Positions 47,008 to 57,030 are shown, numbered from the stretch's first letter. The stretch: DNA of 64,000 nt from Acinetobacter kyonggiensis (GCF_900107285.1 NZ_FNPK01000001.1:248001-312000); one strand, 5' to 3'. Notes: a model not told the origin generated them from the sequence alone. Translations and numbers: made by a program.

Positions 47008-47799
47008 TTATTTTGTATTTGCAAAAGCTTGAGCAATTTCATAAAAAGACGCTGCATTTAGAGATGCACCACCCACCAGCGCACCATTAATATCTGGACA
47101 GGTCGCCAACTCTACTGCATTTTCGGCTTTAACACTACCGCCATACAGAATAGCCATGCTTGCACCAAACGGTGTAATTTGAGTTAAACCTTCACGAATT
47201 TTAGCATGCATCGTTTGAGCATCTTCAGGTGAAGCTGTTTTGCCCGTACCGATTGCCCAAATCGGTTCATATGCAATCACAATCTTTTGCCATTGCTCGG
47301 CTTGAACCACCGCAGTAATATCACAGATTTGCTGCAATACCACCTGCTCTGCTTGACCATTTTCACGCTGTTCTAGGCTTTCACCCACACAATAAATAAT
47401 GGTTAATCCAGCAGTTAAAGCATTTTTAACTTTTTCATTCAGGATTTGCGACGTTTCATTAAAAATTTCACGCCGTTCAGAATGACCAATCAGTACAAAA
47501 TCAATATGATGATCTTTCAGTAATTCTGCGCTCACTTCACCCGTGTAAGCACCCAATCCCGCTATACGAGAAACATTCTGAGCAACGGTATAAATGGAAC
47601 GCACTGAACTTGCCAATTCCGCTTGAACACTGGTCAAAGCAAGCATGCTAGGCGCAATACCGATATGACAATTTTCTTCTTTAATTTCATTATTTTGCAA
47701 TAATTTTTTAAAACCACTTAACAGCTCTTTGGCATCTGCTTGCATTGGGTTCATTTTCCAATTGCCGACAACCCAAGGAGTAATAGCCGAACCCGACAT
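47008..47799 (-). CDS. tpiA: Triose-phosphate isomerase
   Basis: This glycolytic enzyme interconverts dihydroxyacetone phosphate and glyceraldehyde 3-phosphate. The 263-residue protein has the GNWKMN start motif with catalytic Lys, GHSERR with catalytic His, and [19 protein letters not shown] with catalytic Glu and the flexible loop. I placed the start at the ATG at 47799, nine residues before the core; a frame extended upstream to 47910 has sequence unlike the family. It heads tpiA-secG. Confidence 0.96.
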   Translation of the reverse strand: MSGSAITPWVVGNWKMNPMQADAKELLSGFKKLLQNNEIKEENCHIGIAPSMLALTSVQAELASSVRSIYTVAQNVSRIAGLGAYTGEVSAELLKDHHIDFVLIGHSERREIFNETSQILNEKVKNALTAGLTIIYCVGESLEQRENGQAEQVVLQQICDITAVVQAEQWQKIVIAYEPIWAIGTGKTASPEDAQTMHAKIREGLTQITPFGASMAILYGGSVKAENAVELATCPDINGALVGGASLNAASFYEIAQAFANTK

Positions 47800-48004
47800 A
47801 CAGTAACCTATTAAAAACAATTCATTAAACCGCGCACATTCTACACGGAATTCAATCTTTTTTAGATAATTTTCGCATGGCTTTTTTATGCCAAACTTAT
47901 TTTTCAACATACATCACAACATTCTCAAAAAAAACTTCATCTTGTAAATACGACTGGTTCAAAGTTTTATGTGATATTAAGTAGATGACAGCATTTTAAG
48001 ATAT

Positions 48005-48042
48005 GGTATTTTTATATAACAAAAGTATAATTTAAAAATACC
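48005..48042. repeat. Inverted repeat enclosing a -10 box upstream of pilB
   Basis: GGTATTTTT (48005-48013) and AAAAATACC (48034-48042) are perfect nine-base arms. A consensus TATAAT (48026-48031) lies in the 20-base interval between them. The -35 region has no good match, which fits an activated or repressed promoter. It lies 38 bp before the pilB ATG in the 280 bp divergent region shared with tpiA. Confidence 0.5.
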
Positions 48043-48079
48043 AATTATAAACAAATTGATTTAGTAGGCATATTAAAGC

Positions 48080-49792
48080 ATGACAGCATTAAAAGGTTCA
48101 CCTAGATTTACCGGTTTCAATCGACGTTTAGTTGAAGAAGACTTCATTTCTGCTGAAAATATGCAGAATGCAATCTTAAATGCCAAAAAAGCCAATCAAG
48201 ATATTGTTCCTTTTTTAATTGATCAATTAAAAATTTCGTCCTTAGATATTGCTGAAAAAATCGCTCAAGAATTTGGCGAACCGCTTTTTGATCTTAGCAC
48301 CTATGATTCTGCACAGATTATCCGTGAAGGCATTGACGAAAAACTGATTACCAAACATCGTATTTTACCGATTTTTAAACGTGGTAACTTGCTCTACGTC
48401 GCCACGAGCAATCCAACCAATATCGATGCCATGGATGCAATACGCTTCAATAGCAAAATGAATATTGAAGCGATTATTGTTGAGCATCCAAAACTAGAAA
48501 AACTGATTGAACAAAATTTTGCCGAAGCGGATAGTTTTCAATTTTCTGATGATGATATCGATTTAAATCTAGAACAAGAAGATCTCAGCAATAAAGATGA
48601 TGATGACAACGAACAACAACAAGATGAAGCCCCAATTGTTAAATACATCAACAAGCTGCTGATTGATGCGATTCGTATGGGTGCTTCCGACTTACATTTT
48701 GAACCGTATGAAAAAATGTATCGCGTGCGTTATCGTGTCGATGGTGTCCTGCGTCAAATTGCAACCCCGCCCTTACAACTTGCTACACGTCTAGCCTCGC
48801 GTTTAAAAGTCATGTCTCAGATGGATATTTCTGAAAAACGTTTACCTCAAGATGGACGAATTAAACTTAAACTTTCAAAAAGTAAAGCCATCGACTTCCG
48901 TGTCAACTCATTGCCCACCCTCTTTGGTGAAAAACTGGTACTACGTATTTTAGATCCATCGAGTGCGATGTTGGGGATTGATGCACTCGGTTATGAACCT
49001 GCGCAAAAAGAATTGTTTATGCAGGCTTTGGACAAACCTCAAGGCATGCTACTGATTACAGGTCCCACAGGTTCGGGTAAAACGGTTTCTTTATATACCG
49101 GCTTAAATATTCTCAACCGTGAAGATACCAATATTTCAACAGCCGAAGATCCAGTCGAAATTAACCTAGAGGGGGTTAATCAGGTCAATGTTAATGCTAA
49201 AGTGGGCTTAACCTTCTCTGCCGCCCTCAAATCATTTTTACGCCAAGATCCAGATATTGTGATGGTCGGTGAGATTCGAGATTTAGAAACCGCAGAAATT
49301 GCCATTAAAGCCGCACAAACTGGACATATGGTGATGTCCACACTACATACCAATAGTGCGCCTGAAACACTGACACGCTTAAGAAATATGGGCGTACCTT
49401 CCTTTAATATCGCAACCTCTGTAAACTTAGTTATTGCGCAACGTTTAGCTCGACGTTTATGCCCACAATGTAAAATCCCTTCAGATATTCCAGACCTAAG
49501 TTTATTGGAAATGGGTTTTAAAGAAGACGATCTACAACATCCAGATTTTCAAGTTTATCAACCCGTAGGCTGTTCAGAATGTCGTGATGGTTATAAAGGC
49601 CGTGTGGGTATTTATGAAGTAATGAAAGTAACGCCTGAAATTTCGAAAATTATTATGGAAGATGGCAATGCACTTGAAATTGCAGCAGCATCGGAAAAAT
49701 CGGGGTTTAATAATTTACGTCGTTCAGGATTAATGAAAGTCATGCAGGGGGTAACTTCTCTTCAAGAAGTTAATCGTGTGACTAGCGAATAG
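48080..49792 (+). CDS. pilB: Type IV pilus extension ATPase PilB
   Basis: PilB is the hexameric cytoplasmic ATPase that powers pilin polymerisation. The 570-residue protein has an N-terminal MshEN-type domain (about residues 1-160), Walker A GPTGSGKT near residue 335, the Asp box and Walker B (DPDIVMVGEIRD), a His box (STLHTNSAPETLTRL) and a zinc site (CPQC...CSEC). It starts pilB-pilC-pilD-coaE; gap to pilC is 29 bp with AAGGA. Confidence 0.97.
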   Translation: MTALKGSPRFTGFNRRLVEEDFISAENMQNAILNAKKANQDIVPFLIDQLKISSLDIAEKIAQEFGEPLFDLSTYDSAQIIREGIDEKLITKHRILPIFKRGNLLYVATSNPTNIDAMDAIRFNSKMNIEAIIVEHPKLEKLIEQNFAEADSFQFSDDDIDLNLEQEDLSNKDDDDNEQQQDEAPIVKYINKLLIDAIRMGASDLHFEPYEKMYRVRYRVDGVLRQIATPPLQLATRLASRLKVMSQMDISEKRLPQDGRIKLKLSKSKAIDFRVNSLPTLFGEKLVLRILDPSSAMLGIDALGYEPAQKELFMQALDKPQGMLLITGPTGSGKTVSLYTGLNILNREDTNISTAEDPVEINLEGVNQVNVNAKVGLTFSAALKSFLRQDPDIVMVGEIRDLETAEIAIKAAQTGHMVMSTLHTNSAPETLTRLRNMGVPSFNIATSVNLVIAQRLARRLCPQCKIPSDIPDLSLLEMGFKEDDLQHPDFQVYQPVGCSECRDGYKGRVGIYEVMKVTPEISKIIMEDGNALEIAAASEKSGFNNLRRSGLMKVMQGVTSLQEVNRVTSE

Positions 49793-49821
49793 ATAAAGTA
49801 TTTAAAAATAAGGATAAATTC

Positions 49822-51048
49822 ATGGCTGTCAAAAAAGCACAGATGATGCCAACCTTCAGTTATGAAGGAATTGACCGTAAAGGGGCTAAACTTAAGGGCG
49901 AATTACCAGCACGTAATATGGCACTGGCGAAAGTGACTTTACGTAAGCAAGGCATTACCATTAAAACCATTCGAGAAAAACGAAAAAATATTCTCGAAGG
50001 TTTAATGAAAAAAAAGGTCTCCACACTCGACATCACCATCTTTACTCGTCAGCTCGCAACAATGATGAAAGCAGGTGTGCCTTTAGTCCAAAGTTTTGAA
50101 ATTGTGGCGGAAGGTCTTGAAAATCCCTCTATGCGTGAAGTGGTATTAGGCATCAAAGGGGAGGTTGAGGGCGGTAATACTTTTGCTGGTGCGTTGCGCA
50201 AATATCCACAATATTTTGATAATTTATTTTGCTCTCTGGTTGAATCGGGCGAACAGTCTGGTGCATTAGAAACCATGCTGGATCGGGTCGCCATTTATAA
50301 AGAAAAAAGTGAACTTTTAAAGCAAAAAATTAAAAAAGCCATGAAATATCCTATGGCTGTTATTGTGGTTGCACTGGTGGTGACCATTATTCTCATGGTC
50401 AAAGTCGTTCCTGTATTCCAAGACTTATTTAGTTCATTTGGTGCAGATTTACCTGCCTTTACCAAAATGGTGGTGAATATGTCGGAATGGATGCAAAAAT
50501 ACTGGTTTATTTTAATTATTGCGATTGGGGCCATTATCGCAGGCTTTATGGAAGCCAAAAAACGTAGTAAAAAATTCCGTGATTTTCTCGATAAAGCAGC
50601 GCTTAAAGCTCCTATTTTTGGTGACTTAGTCTATAAGGCGATTATTGCCCGTTATAGTCGCACCTTGGCCACCACTTTTGCTGCCGGTGTGCCACTAATT
50701 GATGCCTTAGAATCGACTGCCGGTGCAACCAACAATTGTGTTTATGAAGAAGCGGTGCTTAAAATTCGGGATGATGTGGCAACGGGTCAACAACTGCAAT
50801 TTGCCATGCGCGTCACCAATAAATTTCCATCCATGGCAGTACAAATGGTGGCCATTGGTGAAGAGTCAGGTGCACTCGACTCAATGCTCGACAAAGTTGC
50901 CACCCATTTTGAAAATGAAGTGGATAATGCTGTTGATGGTTTAACCTCGATGATGGAACCACTGATTATGGCCGTCCTTGGCGTACTGGTCGGTGGTCTG
51001 GTGATTGCAATGTATCTTCCAATCTTCCAAATGGGTTCTGTGGTGTAA
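49822..51048 (+). CDS. pilC: Type IV pilus inner-membrane platform protein PilC
   Basis: PilC is the polytopic GspF-family protein that couples the PilB motor to the growing pilus. The 408-residue length is typical. Two GspF domains are visible, each with the pattern FTRQLATMMKAGVPL / YSRTLATTFAAGVPLIDALE, and three membrane helices. Its stop overlaps the pilD start by one base (TAATG), so the two are translationally coupled. Confidence 0.96.
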   Translation: MAVKKAQMMPTFSYEGIDRKGAKLKGELPARNMALAKVTLRKQGITIKTIREKRKNILEGLMKKKVSTLDITIFTRQLATMMKAGVPLVQSFEIVAEGLENPSMREVVLGIKGEVEGGNTFAGALRKYPQYFDNLFCSLVESGEQSGALETMLDRVAIYKEKSELLKQKIKKAMKYPMAVIVVALVVTIILMVKVVPVFQDLFSSFGADLPAFTKMVVNMSEWMQKYWFILIIAIGAIIAGFMEAKKRSKKFRDFLDKAALKAPIFGDLVYKAIIARYSRTLATTFAAGVPLIDALESTAGATNNCVYEEAVLKIRDDVATGQQLQFAMRVTNKFPSMAVQMVAIGEESGALDSMLDKVATHFENEVDNAVDGLTSMMEPLIMAVLGVLVGGLVIAMYLPIFQMGSVV

Positions 51049-51908
51049 TGCAAGAATTTATCTCTTATTTTATGAATAACCCAACCGCACTTTACTGTGC
51101 AGTTGGGCTTTTTAGTCTATGCATCGGTAGTTTTCTCAATGTTGTCATCTACCGCACCCCAAAAATGATGGAACAAGAATGGCGTACAGATTGCCAATTG
51201 TTATTGCATCCTGAACAAGCAATCATTGATGAATCTAAACTTACCTTAAGCAAACCTGCATCCACCTGCCCCAAATGCCGTAGTGAAATTCGCTGGTATC
51301 AAAATATTCCCGTCATCAGTTGGTTAGTATTACGTGGCAAATGTGGTTCTTGTCAAAACCCAATCAGCATACGTTACCCACTGATTGAATTACTGACAGC
51401 TCTTGCCTCATTGGTGATCGTCAGTGTATTTGGGCCAACGCTACAAATGCTCTTCGGGCTGCTTTTGACATGGATACTGATCGCGCTAACCTTTATCGAT
51501 TTTGATACCCAGCTCCTGCCTGACCGTTATACCTTAACTTTAGCCGCATTGGGTTTAGGCGTTAATAGCTATGCTATTTACACCTCGCCTACTTCTGCAA
51601 TCTGGGGCTATATTATTGGTTTTTTATGCCTTTGGATTGTGTATTACCTGTTTAAAATCATCACAGGTAAAGAAGGCATGGGCTATGGCGATTTCAAGCT
51701 ACTGGCTGCTTTAGGCGCTTGGATGGGACCTTTAATGCTGCCATTGATCGTACTACTTTCATCCTTCGTCGGTGCAATTATTGGTCTGATTTTGCTTAAA
51801 ATACGTAAAGAAAATCAACCTTTTGCCTTCGGCCCTTATATTGCTATTGCTGGTTGGATTGCATTTATTTGGGGTGAACAAATTATGAAAGCATATTTAG
51901 GACAATAA
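51048..51908 (+). CDS. pilD: Type IV prepilin peptidase PilD
   Basis: PilD cleaves the leader peptide of prepilins and N-methylates the new N-terminus. The 286-residue protein has two cytoplasmic CxxC pairs (C74/C77 and C99/C102), the two catalytic Asp regions FIDFDTQLLPD and GYGDFKLLAALGAW, and about eight membrane helices. It lies in the usual pilBCD-coaE arrangement. Confidence 0.96.
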   Translation: MQEFISYFMNNPTALYCAVGLFSLCIGSFLNVVIYRTPKMMEQEWRTDCQLLLHPEQAIIDESKLTLSKPASTCPKCRSEIRWYQNIPVISWLVLRGKCGSCQNPISIRYPLIELLTALASLVIVSVFGPTLQMLFGLLLTWILIALTFIDFDTQLLPDRYTLTLAALGLGVNSYAIYTSPTSAIWGYIIGFLCLWIVYYLFKIITGKEGMGYGDFKLLAALGAWMGPLMLPLIVLLSSFVGAIIGLILLKIRKENQPFAFGPYIAIAGWIAFIWGEQIMKAYLGQ

Positions 51909-51922
51909 TTTTAGGTAGCTCT

Positions 51923-52513
51923 ATGACATTTATCTTGGGTTTAACAGGCGGCATTGGCAGTGGAAAATCTGCTGCAAGTACATGGTTTGAAACCCAAGGC
52001 ATCACTGTTGTTGATGCAGATATTGTGGCCCGTGAAGTGGTTGAAAAAGGCCAAGCCACTTTACAACAAATTCATACTGCTTTTGGTGATTGGGTTTTAC
52101 TTGAAAATGGCGAACTGAATCGCCGAGCTTTGCGCGAACACATCTTTAAAGATCCAAATGCACGTCAAATTTTAGAGCAGATTACTCACCCTGCGATTCG
52201 CCAGTCCATTATTCATCAACTGCAAAGTGCGACGAGTCCCTATGTCATTTTGGTTTCCCCCCTACTTTTTGAAACCAATCAACATAAATTAACTCATCAC
52301 ACCTTATTGATTGATGCGACCGAAGAATTACAAATTCAGCGTGCCAGCCAACGTGATGGTCAATCTATTGAGCAAATTCATAAGATTATTCAGGCACAAA
52401 TGCCCCGCCAACAAAAACAACAGTTAGCCGATGATATTGTGCTCAATGACGGTCATCTTGAACACCTATACCATCATTTAAAAGCACTGCATCAACGCTA
52501 TTTAAAATGCTAA
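51923..52513 (+). CDS. coaE: Dephospho-CoA kinase
   Basis: CoaE catalyses the last step of coenzyme A synthesis. The 196-residue protein has the P-loop GGIGSGKS at residues 8-15, DADIVAREVV and HPAIR. It follows pilD by 14 bp, as in many gammaproteobacteria, and ends in a bidirectional terminator shared with the next gene. Confidence 0.96.
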   Translation: MTFILGLTGGIGSGKSAASTWFETQGITVVDADIVAREVVEKGQATLQQIHTAFGDWVLLENGELNRRALREHIFKDPNARQILEQITHPAIRQSIIHQLQSATSPYVILVSPLLFETNQHKLTHHTLLIDATEELQIQRASQRDGQSIEQIHKIIQAQMPRQQKQQLADDIVLNDGHLEHLYHHLKALHQRYLKC

Positions 52514-52517
52514 AAAG

Positions 52518-52547
52518 AAAAAACAGTCGATTAAGACTGTTTTTTTT
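52518..52547. terminator. Bidirectional terminator between coaE and the EamA gene
   Basis: AAAAAACAGTC-N6-GACTGTTTTTT is a perfect symmetric hairpin. On the minus strand the stem contains the last codons and stop of the EamA gene. Confidence 0.85.
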
Positions 52548-53448
52548 GTCGATCCAGTTGCTGCTGTAAACTGTCTTTATGCATGATCCAACGCCACGGC
52601 TGTAAAGCACCGATTGCCATACCAATCAAACCGCACATCACTGCCCGACTTAAAGGCTCGCCCAAAAGTGGTACAGCTAAAATTGCCGCCATAAAAGGTG
52701 CCAGCGTAACAATACTCCCAGTCTTAAATGCACCGAGTCGTTTAATCGCTTCTACATAGCTTATTGTTGCCACAATCACCACAAACACACCATGAAAAAT
52801 CGTTTGCATCAGCAAATGTACAGGCTCTGGTTCACTCAATTTTTTTGGAAGAAAAATCAAATAGATCGGGACATAAATAACCGCAGACCAAATCGCAACA
52901 CCAGCCATAGAGTGCCATGCAGAAAGTTTCCATTGTCTTAATAAAACGGTGAAAACACCCCACCAAATGGCACTTAAGAAAAACAACAGATCGCCAAAAC
53001 CAAAGGCTACACCTGTTTCTTGATACAAGAAAAAGCTCATCGCACTAATGGCGCTCAGCATAATGACTAAACTGCCCCATGTATGCTTATCGAAGGGCTC
53101 TTTAAACAACAAAAATGCAGCCACTGCTGTACACAGCGGAATACAACCATTTAAAAAAATGGCTGCATGTGCTGCAGGTACATAATGAAAGGCACTATAG
53201 GACGTCAGGCAATACCCCACACCACCAATCATTGCCAAAAGAAAAGGTTGTTTTTTCCATAGAAAAGCAGTGTCTTTTTTATAGATTAGAATCGGCATTA
53301 AAATACAAAAGGCCAAAGCAAAACGTAATGCGGTAATATCCCACGCACTAATCCCCCACTGTGCACTTAAGCGAGAGCTAATGGTGAATCCGCCCCAAAT
53401 ACACATGGTAATGAGGACAAAAACATAACCTTGAGAACGGGGAGACAT
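52531..53448 (-). CDS. EamA/DMT-family drug/metabolite exporter
   Basis: A 305-residue inner-membrane transporter with ten predicted helices in two EamA repeats; the first has ITALRFALAFCILMP and the second ends in GSIVTLAPFMAAILAVPLLGE, both typical. The substrate cannot be told. I used the ATG at 53448; a TTG three codons upstream is less likely. It stands alone between the convergent coaE and rlmB, 34 bp after the rlmB stop on the same strand. Confidence 0.85.
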   Translation of the reverse strand: MSPRSQGYVFVLITMCIWGGFTISSRLSAQWGISAWDITALRFALAFCILMPILIYKKDTAFLWKKQPFLLAMIGGVGYCLTSYSAFHYVPAAHAAIFLNGCIPLCTAVAAFLLFKEPFDKHTWGSLVIMLSAISAMSFFLYQETGVAFGFGDLLFFLSAIWWGVFTVLLRQWKLSAWHSMAGVAIWSAVIYVPIYLIFLPKKLSEPEPVHLLMQTIFHGVFVVIVATISYVEAIKRLGAFKTGSIVTLAPFMAAILAVPLLGEPLSRAVMCGLIGMAIGALQPWRWIMHKDSLQQQLDRQKKQS

Positions 53449-53482
53449 TGCCAACAACTTTTAAATTTTAAATAAACAAGGA

Positions 53483-54232
53483 TTACACATTACGTTGACG
53501 GCACGCTTCATACAAAGCCATACCTGTTGCGACACTGACATTCAAGCTCTGTAAATTACCCGCCATTGGGATATAAACCGTTTGGTCACACTGTGACTGC
53601 GTAATTGGACGCAAGCCTGTATCTTCAGCGCCCATCACCACACAAATCCCTGTTCCAGTGAAATCAAATTCTTGTACAGGTAAGGCTTTTTCATCCAGCA
53701 TCGTACCCACCACGCGAACATTAAATTCTTCTTTAATGTTACCTAAAGTACGTGCCAGATTCGTCACTTGAATAAACTTCACTTTTTCTGCACCACCCGC
53801 AGCAATTTTACGTGCTGTTGGGGTTAAGCTTGCCGAACGATCCCGTGCAACAATCACTGCTTCAACACCCATAGCCGCTGCTGTACGAATACATGCACCT
53901 AAGTTATGTGGATCTGTCACTTGGTCTAAAGCGAGTAATAAAGCTTGGGGATTTTGCTTTAGTAACTCATCCAAATCTTGTTCATTCAGTGTGGGATGCG
54001 GACGAACTGCGGCAACCACCCCCTGATGAAAAGGCTGACCCGCCAATTTTTCCAATTTGTCGCGACTGGCTTGTTGTACACTGATCCCAAAAGGATCTGC
54101 CAAAGCCAAAACATTTTTCAACCGTTGATCGTCACGACCTTTGAGTGTAAATAATGTCAGTACACGCTCTGGCTCAAGCTCAAGTAATGACTCCACTGAG
54201 TGAACGCCATAAAAATATTCGGTTTTTGCCAT
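53483..54232 (-). CDS. rlmB: 23S rRNA (guanosine-2251-2'-O)-methyltransferase RlmB
   Basis: A SPOUT-class methyltransferase that modifies G2251 in the peptidyl-transferase P loop. The 249-residue protein has an N-terminal L30e-like substrate-binding domain (YFYGVHSVESLLE) and a C-terminal SpoU domain with the three motifs LDQVTDPHNLGACIRTAAAMG, CVVMGAEDTGLR and IPMAGNLQSLNVSVATGMALYE. Other SpoU members are less likely given this complete match to the RlmB pattern. Confidence 0.94.
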   Translation of the reverse strand: MAKTEYFYGVHSVESLLELEPERVLTLFTLKGRDDQRLKNVLALADPFGISVQQASRDKLEKLAGQPFHQGVVAAVRPHPTLNEQDLDELLKQNPQALLLALDQVTDPHNLGACIRTAAAMGVEAVIVARDRSASLTPTARKIAAGGAEKVKFIQVTNLARTLGNIKEEFNVRVVGTMLDEKALPVQEFDFTGTGICVVMGAEDTGLRPITQSQCDQTVYIPMAGNLQSLNVSVATGMALYEACRQRNV

Positions 54233-54269
54233 GAACGGCCTCTAAAATAGATATATACAATACAAAAAA

Positions 54270-54302
54270 GAAAAATCCTGCAAAGCTGGCTTTACAGGAT
54301 TG
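54270..54302 (-). terminator. Terminator after ppnP
   Basis: On the minus strand AATCCTGTAAAGC and GCTTTGCAGGATT pair with one mismatch across a two-base loop and run into TTTCTTTTTT. Confidence 0.75.
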
Positions 54303-54363
54303 ATGCTCAAATCTAGTTTAACTGATTCAGGCCAAAATTTCTTTGCCTTAATGCGACTTGTAC

Positions 54364-54687
54364 TTAGCCTTCTAAATGGCAGACATAATCGAGCACTTCG
54401 TCTGTCTCAATTTTAAAACGGCTATTGCCTGGTACATAAAAAGACTGTCCAGCACGAAATAATTCACTTTCAGTGCGATCTGCGATGTGTACACGACATT
54501 CACCTGAAATAATTTCCATACGTTCAGGGACATGAGTTTCAAAAGTCAGTGCTTGTTCCGTTGGTAAAATGACCCCTAAAGTCTTTTTTGTACCATCTTC
54601 AAATTGCACAGTATGACTAATACATAGCCCACCGAAATAAACATTCGATTTTTTGATAACAGACACGTGATCAAACTGATTTGACAT
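54364..54687 (-). CDS. ppnP: Pyrimidine/purine nucleoside phosphorylase PpnP (DUF1255 cupin)
   Basis: A 107-residue small cupin of the PpnP/YaiE family, which phosphorolyses a broad range of nucleosides. The sequence follows the family from [23 protein letters not shown] through [11 protein letters not shown] to the [11 protein letters not shown] end. The ATG at 54687 has GGAG eight bases upstream; an extended frame to 54711 has no ribosome site. Single gene with its own terminator. Confidence 0.93.
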   Translation of the reverse strand: MSNQFDHVSVIKKSNVYFGGLCISHTVQFEDGTKKTLGVILPTEQALTFETHVPERMEIISGECRVHIADRTESELFRAGQSFYVPGNSRFKIETDEVLDYVCHLEG

Positions 54688-54837
54688 GCGTATTCTCCAG
54701 ATAATGCGCATTTATAATTTTTGACCGATGTAGTTTAAAGCTGAGCATTAAACTAATCAATCGATGTTCATAAAGCTAAATTAATATTTTCCAAATAGAT
54801 ACTTTTCTATATCCATATTTAGAAGCTTTTCCATTTG

Positions 54838-55014
54838 TTAGCGAGAGTCTAAAACAAGCGCAGCAGAAGCACAAATATGTTTTTGTGCATCACCGACTAA
54901 AGGCTTAACTACTGCCTCCAGTCACGATTTTAATCCGCAAAGGAGAGTGAAAAACCGAGCAATCTCGCCCAATACAATCTCGCTCATGACCCATAGCTCT
55001 GCCCTATTTTTCAT
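54838..55014 (-). pseudogene. Decayed small reading frame between ppnP and recN
   Basis: On the minus strand a frame starts at ATG 55014, is broken by one TGA at 54924-54922, and continues in phase to TAA at 54838. Both halves look protein-like (SEIVLGEIARFFTLLCGLKS and VGDAQKHICASAALVLDSR). A direct repeat GCGAGATTG occurs twice in the first half. It could be a dead small gene or a dispersed repeat. No family was recognised. The remaining 290 bp up to recN is AT-rich with small palindromes but no gene. Confidence 0.4.
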
Positions 55015-55304
55015 GGTTTAAATATGAGACAAGAAATGCCCATTCAAGATTCATCACCACACCACTTTTTCTGCGCTTTACCTTGAATATTCACCATAAA
55101 ACATCGAATATTTTACAAAAATTGAATTAACTTTATGCTTGTGCAAGCGTTATAACGTATCTTCAAGCAAAGGTAATTTCATTTTTATAATGAAAATCAG
55201 GTAAAATAATGATGTTTTACGTCATCTTAAAATAAAAGTTATCTTGTGACCAAAACAAATTTTCACTATCTTAGATTAAAACTTTTCGCAGCTCGGATGC
55301 GTTT

Positions 55305-56966
55305 ATGCTGACACATTTAACTCTGATCAATTTTGCTTTAGCCGATCATTTAGCCATTGATATTGAACAAGGTTTCAATGTACTGACGGGTGAAACAGGT
55401 GCGGGTAAATCTTTATTATTAGATGCCCTTTCGGCATGTTTAGGCGAACGCACGGACACCCATTACGTCCGTTTTGGTCATGATAAAGCGGATGTCACCG
55501 CCATTTTCAGTTATCAAACACAAAGTCCAGAAGCCGAATGGTTAAAAAACCATGAATTAGATGATGAATCGGGTGAAATTCATTTAAGACGGGTCATTTT
55601 TGCTACAGGTCGTAGCAAAGCATGGATTAATGGTCGCCCAAGTAGTCTTTCTGAACTAAAAGAAATTGGACGTTTACTGGTACAACTTTATAGTCAGCAC
55701 AGTCAGCAACAATTGCTCGAACCACCCTACCCGAAGCATTGGCTGGATCGTTACAGTAACTTTTACCAACCTGCGCAGGCTGTCCGAGAGGCCTATAGCA
55801 CATGGCAAAAAGACATTCGTCAGCATCAAGCTGCCTTAGATGCACAAGCGACACGACAACAACGAATCGAAACTTTAGCCTTGCAGCTTGAAGAGCTCGA
55901 AGAAATCACCCAAATTGACTATAAAGAGATTGAACAAGAGTTCGACCGTTTAAGCCATCATGAACATATCATGCAAGATTGTAGCTATAGTTTAAATGCC
56001 TTGGATGAAGCTGAGCAAAACACCACTCAAGATATCTCGACGATTATTCGTCGTTTAGAATCGCATGCGGGTCGTAGCGAGCAACTGTCCGAAATTTATA
56101 ATTCCCTAATCAACGCCCAAAGTGAAATTGAGGATGCGACAGCGAATTTACGCCAATTTATTGATCGTCAAAGCTTCAATCCTGAACGGGTCGAAGAGCT
56201 AAATGCACAACTCGAAATCTTTCATCGTTTAGCACGTAAATATCGAACCCAGCCTGAACAGCTAAAACAGGATTATCAAACTTGGCAAACGGAGCTTGAA
56301 CAACTGCATCAGCTGGAAGATCCTGAAACTTTAGCTGAACAGGTTGCCTTATCTCAGCAAGACTTTTTGGCCAAAGCACGACACTTAGATGAAATTCGCC
56401 GTGCAGCAGCACTACCTTTGGCGAAAAAACTGACTGAACAAGTCAAACAATTGGCCTTGCCTGAAGCCTATTTCGAATTCAAATTTGAACCCTTAGAACA
56501 AGCAACAGCCGAAGGGTTTAGCTTTATTCAACTGCTGTTCACCGCAAATAAAGGCATTCCCGCACAGCCGTTGGCACGCGTCGCATCAGGTGGTGAATTG
56601 TCTCGTATTGCATTGGTCATGCAGGTGATGAATGCGGAAAAAACAGAATCTGAAGTTTTAGTTTTTGATGAAATTGATGTCGGAATCAGTGGCGGAACCG
56701 CAGAAATGGTCGGGCGTTTATTGGCAGATTTAGCTCAACACGTGCAAATTTTATGTATCACCCATCAAGCACAAGTTGCTGCCCAATCTGATCAGCATTT
56801 ATTGGCTAAAAAACGTCAAACCGACCCTGCCAGCAGTACCATTATCAACCTCACGGAAGAACAACGGATTGATGAGCTGGCACGTATGACGGGCGGTGTC
56901 GAAATTAATGACACGACGCTACAACATGCCAAGCAATTACGTCAGCTTAAGTTTCAATATCATTAA
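55305..56966 (+). CDS. recN: DNA repair protein RecN
   Basis: RecN is an SMC-like ATPase acting early in double-strand break repair. The 553-residue protein has Walker A GETGAGKSLLLDAL near residue 30, a long coiled-coil middle, the ABC signature ARVASGGELSRIALVMQ, Walker B VLVFDEIDVGISGG and the H-loop CITHQAQVAAQSD. The last 42 codons before the final triplets (56832-56956) are repeated almost exactly at 60692-60816. The intact copy ends KFQYH, the second copy KFQQV. The protein itself is complete. Confidence 0.97.
   Translation: MLTHLTLINFALADHLAIDIEQGFNVLTGETGAGKSLLLDALSACLGERTDTHYVRFGHDKADVTAIFSYQTQSPEAEWLKNHELDDESGEIHLRRVIFATGRSKAWINGRPSSLSELKEIGRLLVQLYSQHSQQQLLEPPYPKHWLDRYSNFYQPAQAVREAYSTWQKDIRQHQAALDAQATRQQRIETLALQLEELEEITQIDYKEIEQEFDRLSHHEHIMQDCSYSLNALDEAEQNTTQDISTIIRRLESHAGRSEQLSEIYNSLINAQSEIEDATANLRQFIDRQSFNPERVEELNAQLEIFHRLARKYRTQPEQLKQDYQTWQTELEQLHQLEDPETLAEQVALSQQDFLAKARHLDEIRRAAALPLAKKLTEQVKQLALPEAYFEFKFEPLEQATAEGFSFIQLLFTANKGIPAQPLARVASGGELSRIALVMQVMNAEKTESEVLVFDEIDVGISGGTAEMVGRLLADLAQHVQILCITHQAQVAAQSDQHLLAKKRQTDPASSTIINLTEEQRIDELARMTGGVEINDTTLQHAKQLRQLKFQYH
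56832..56956 (+). repeat. Direct repeat, left copy (recN 3' end)
   Basis: 125 bp of the recN coding end match 60692-60816 at 121 of 125 positions, same orientation, offset 3860 bp. Differences are at 56843, 56855, 56915 and 56928. The match stops sharply at both ends. Confidence 0.95.
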
Positions 56967-56974
56967 AATAGTCA

Positions 56975-57007
56975 GACCAATAGACTTTGCTGGCTATTGG
57001 TCTTGAT
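56975..57007 (+). terminator. Probable terminator after recN
   Basis: GACCAATAG and CTATTGGTC pair perfectly around a ten-base loop, followed by TTGATTT. The T tract is poor; it may serve both recN and the convergent gene at 57031. Confidence 0.5.
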
Positions 57008-57030
57008 TTAAAGCGATCACTACAAAGCTT

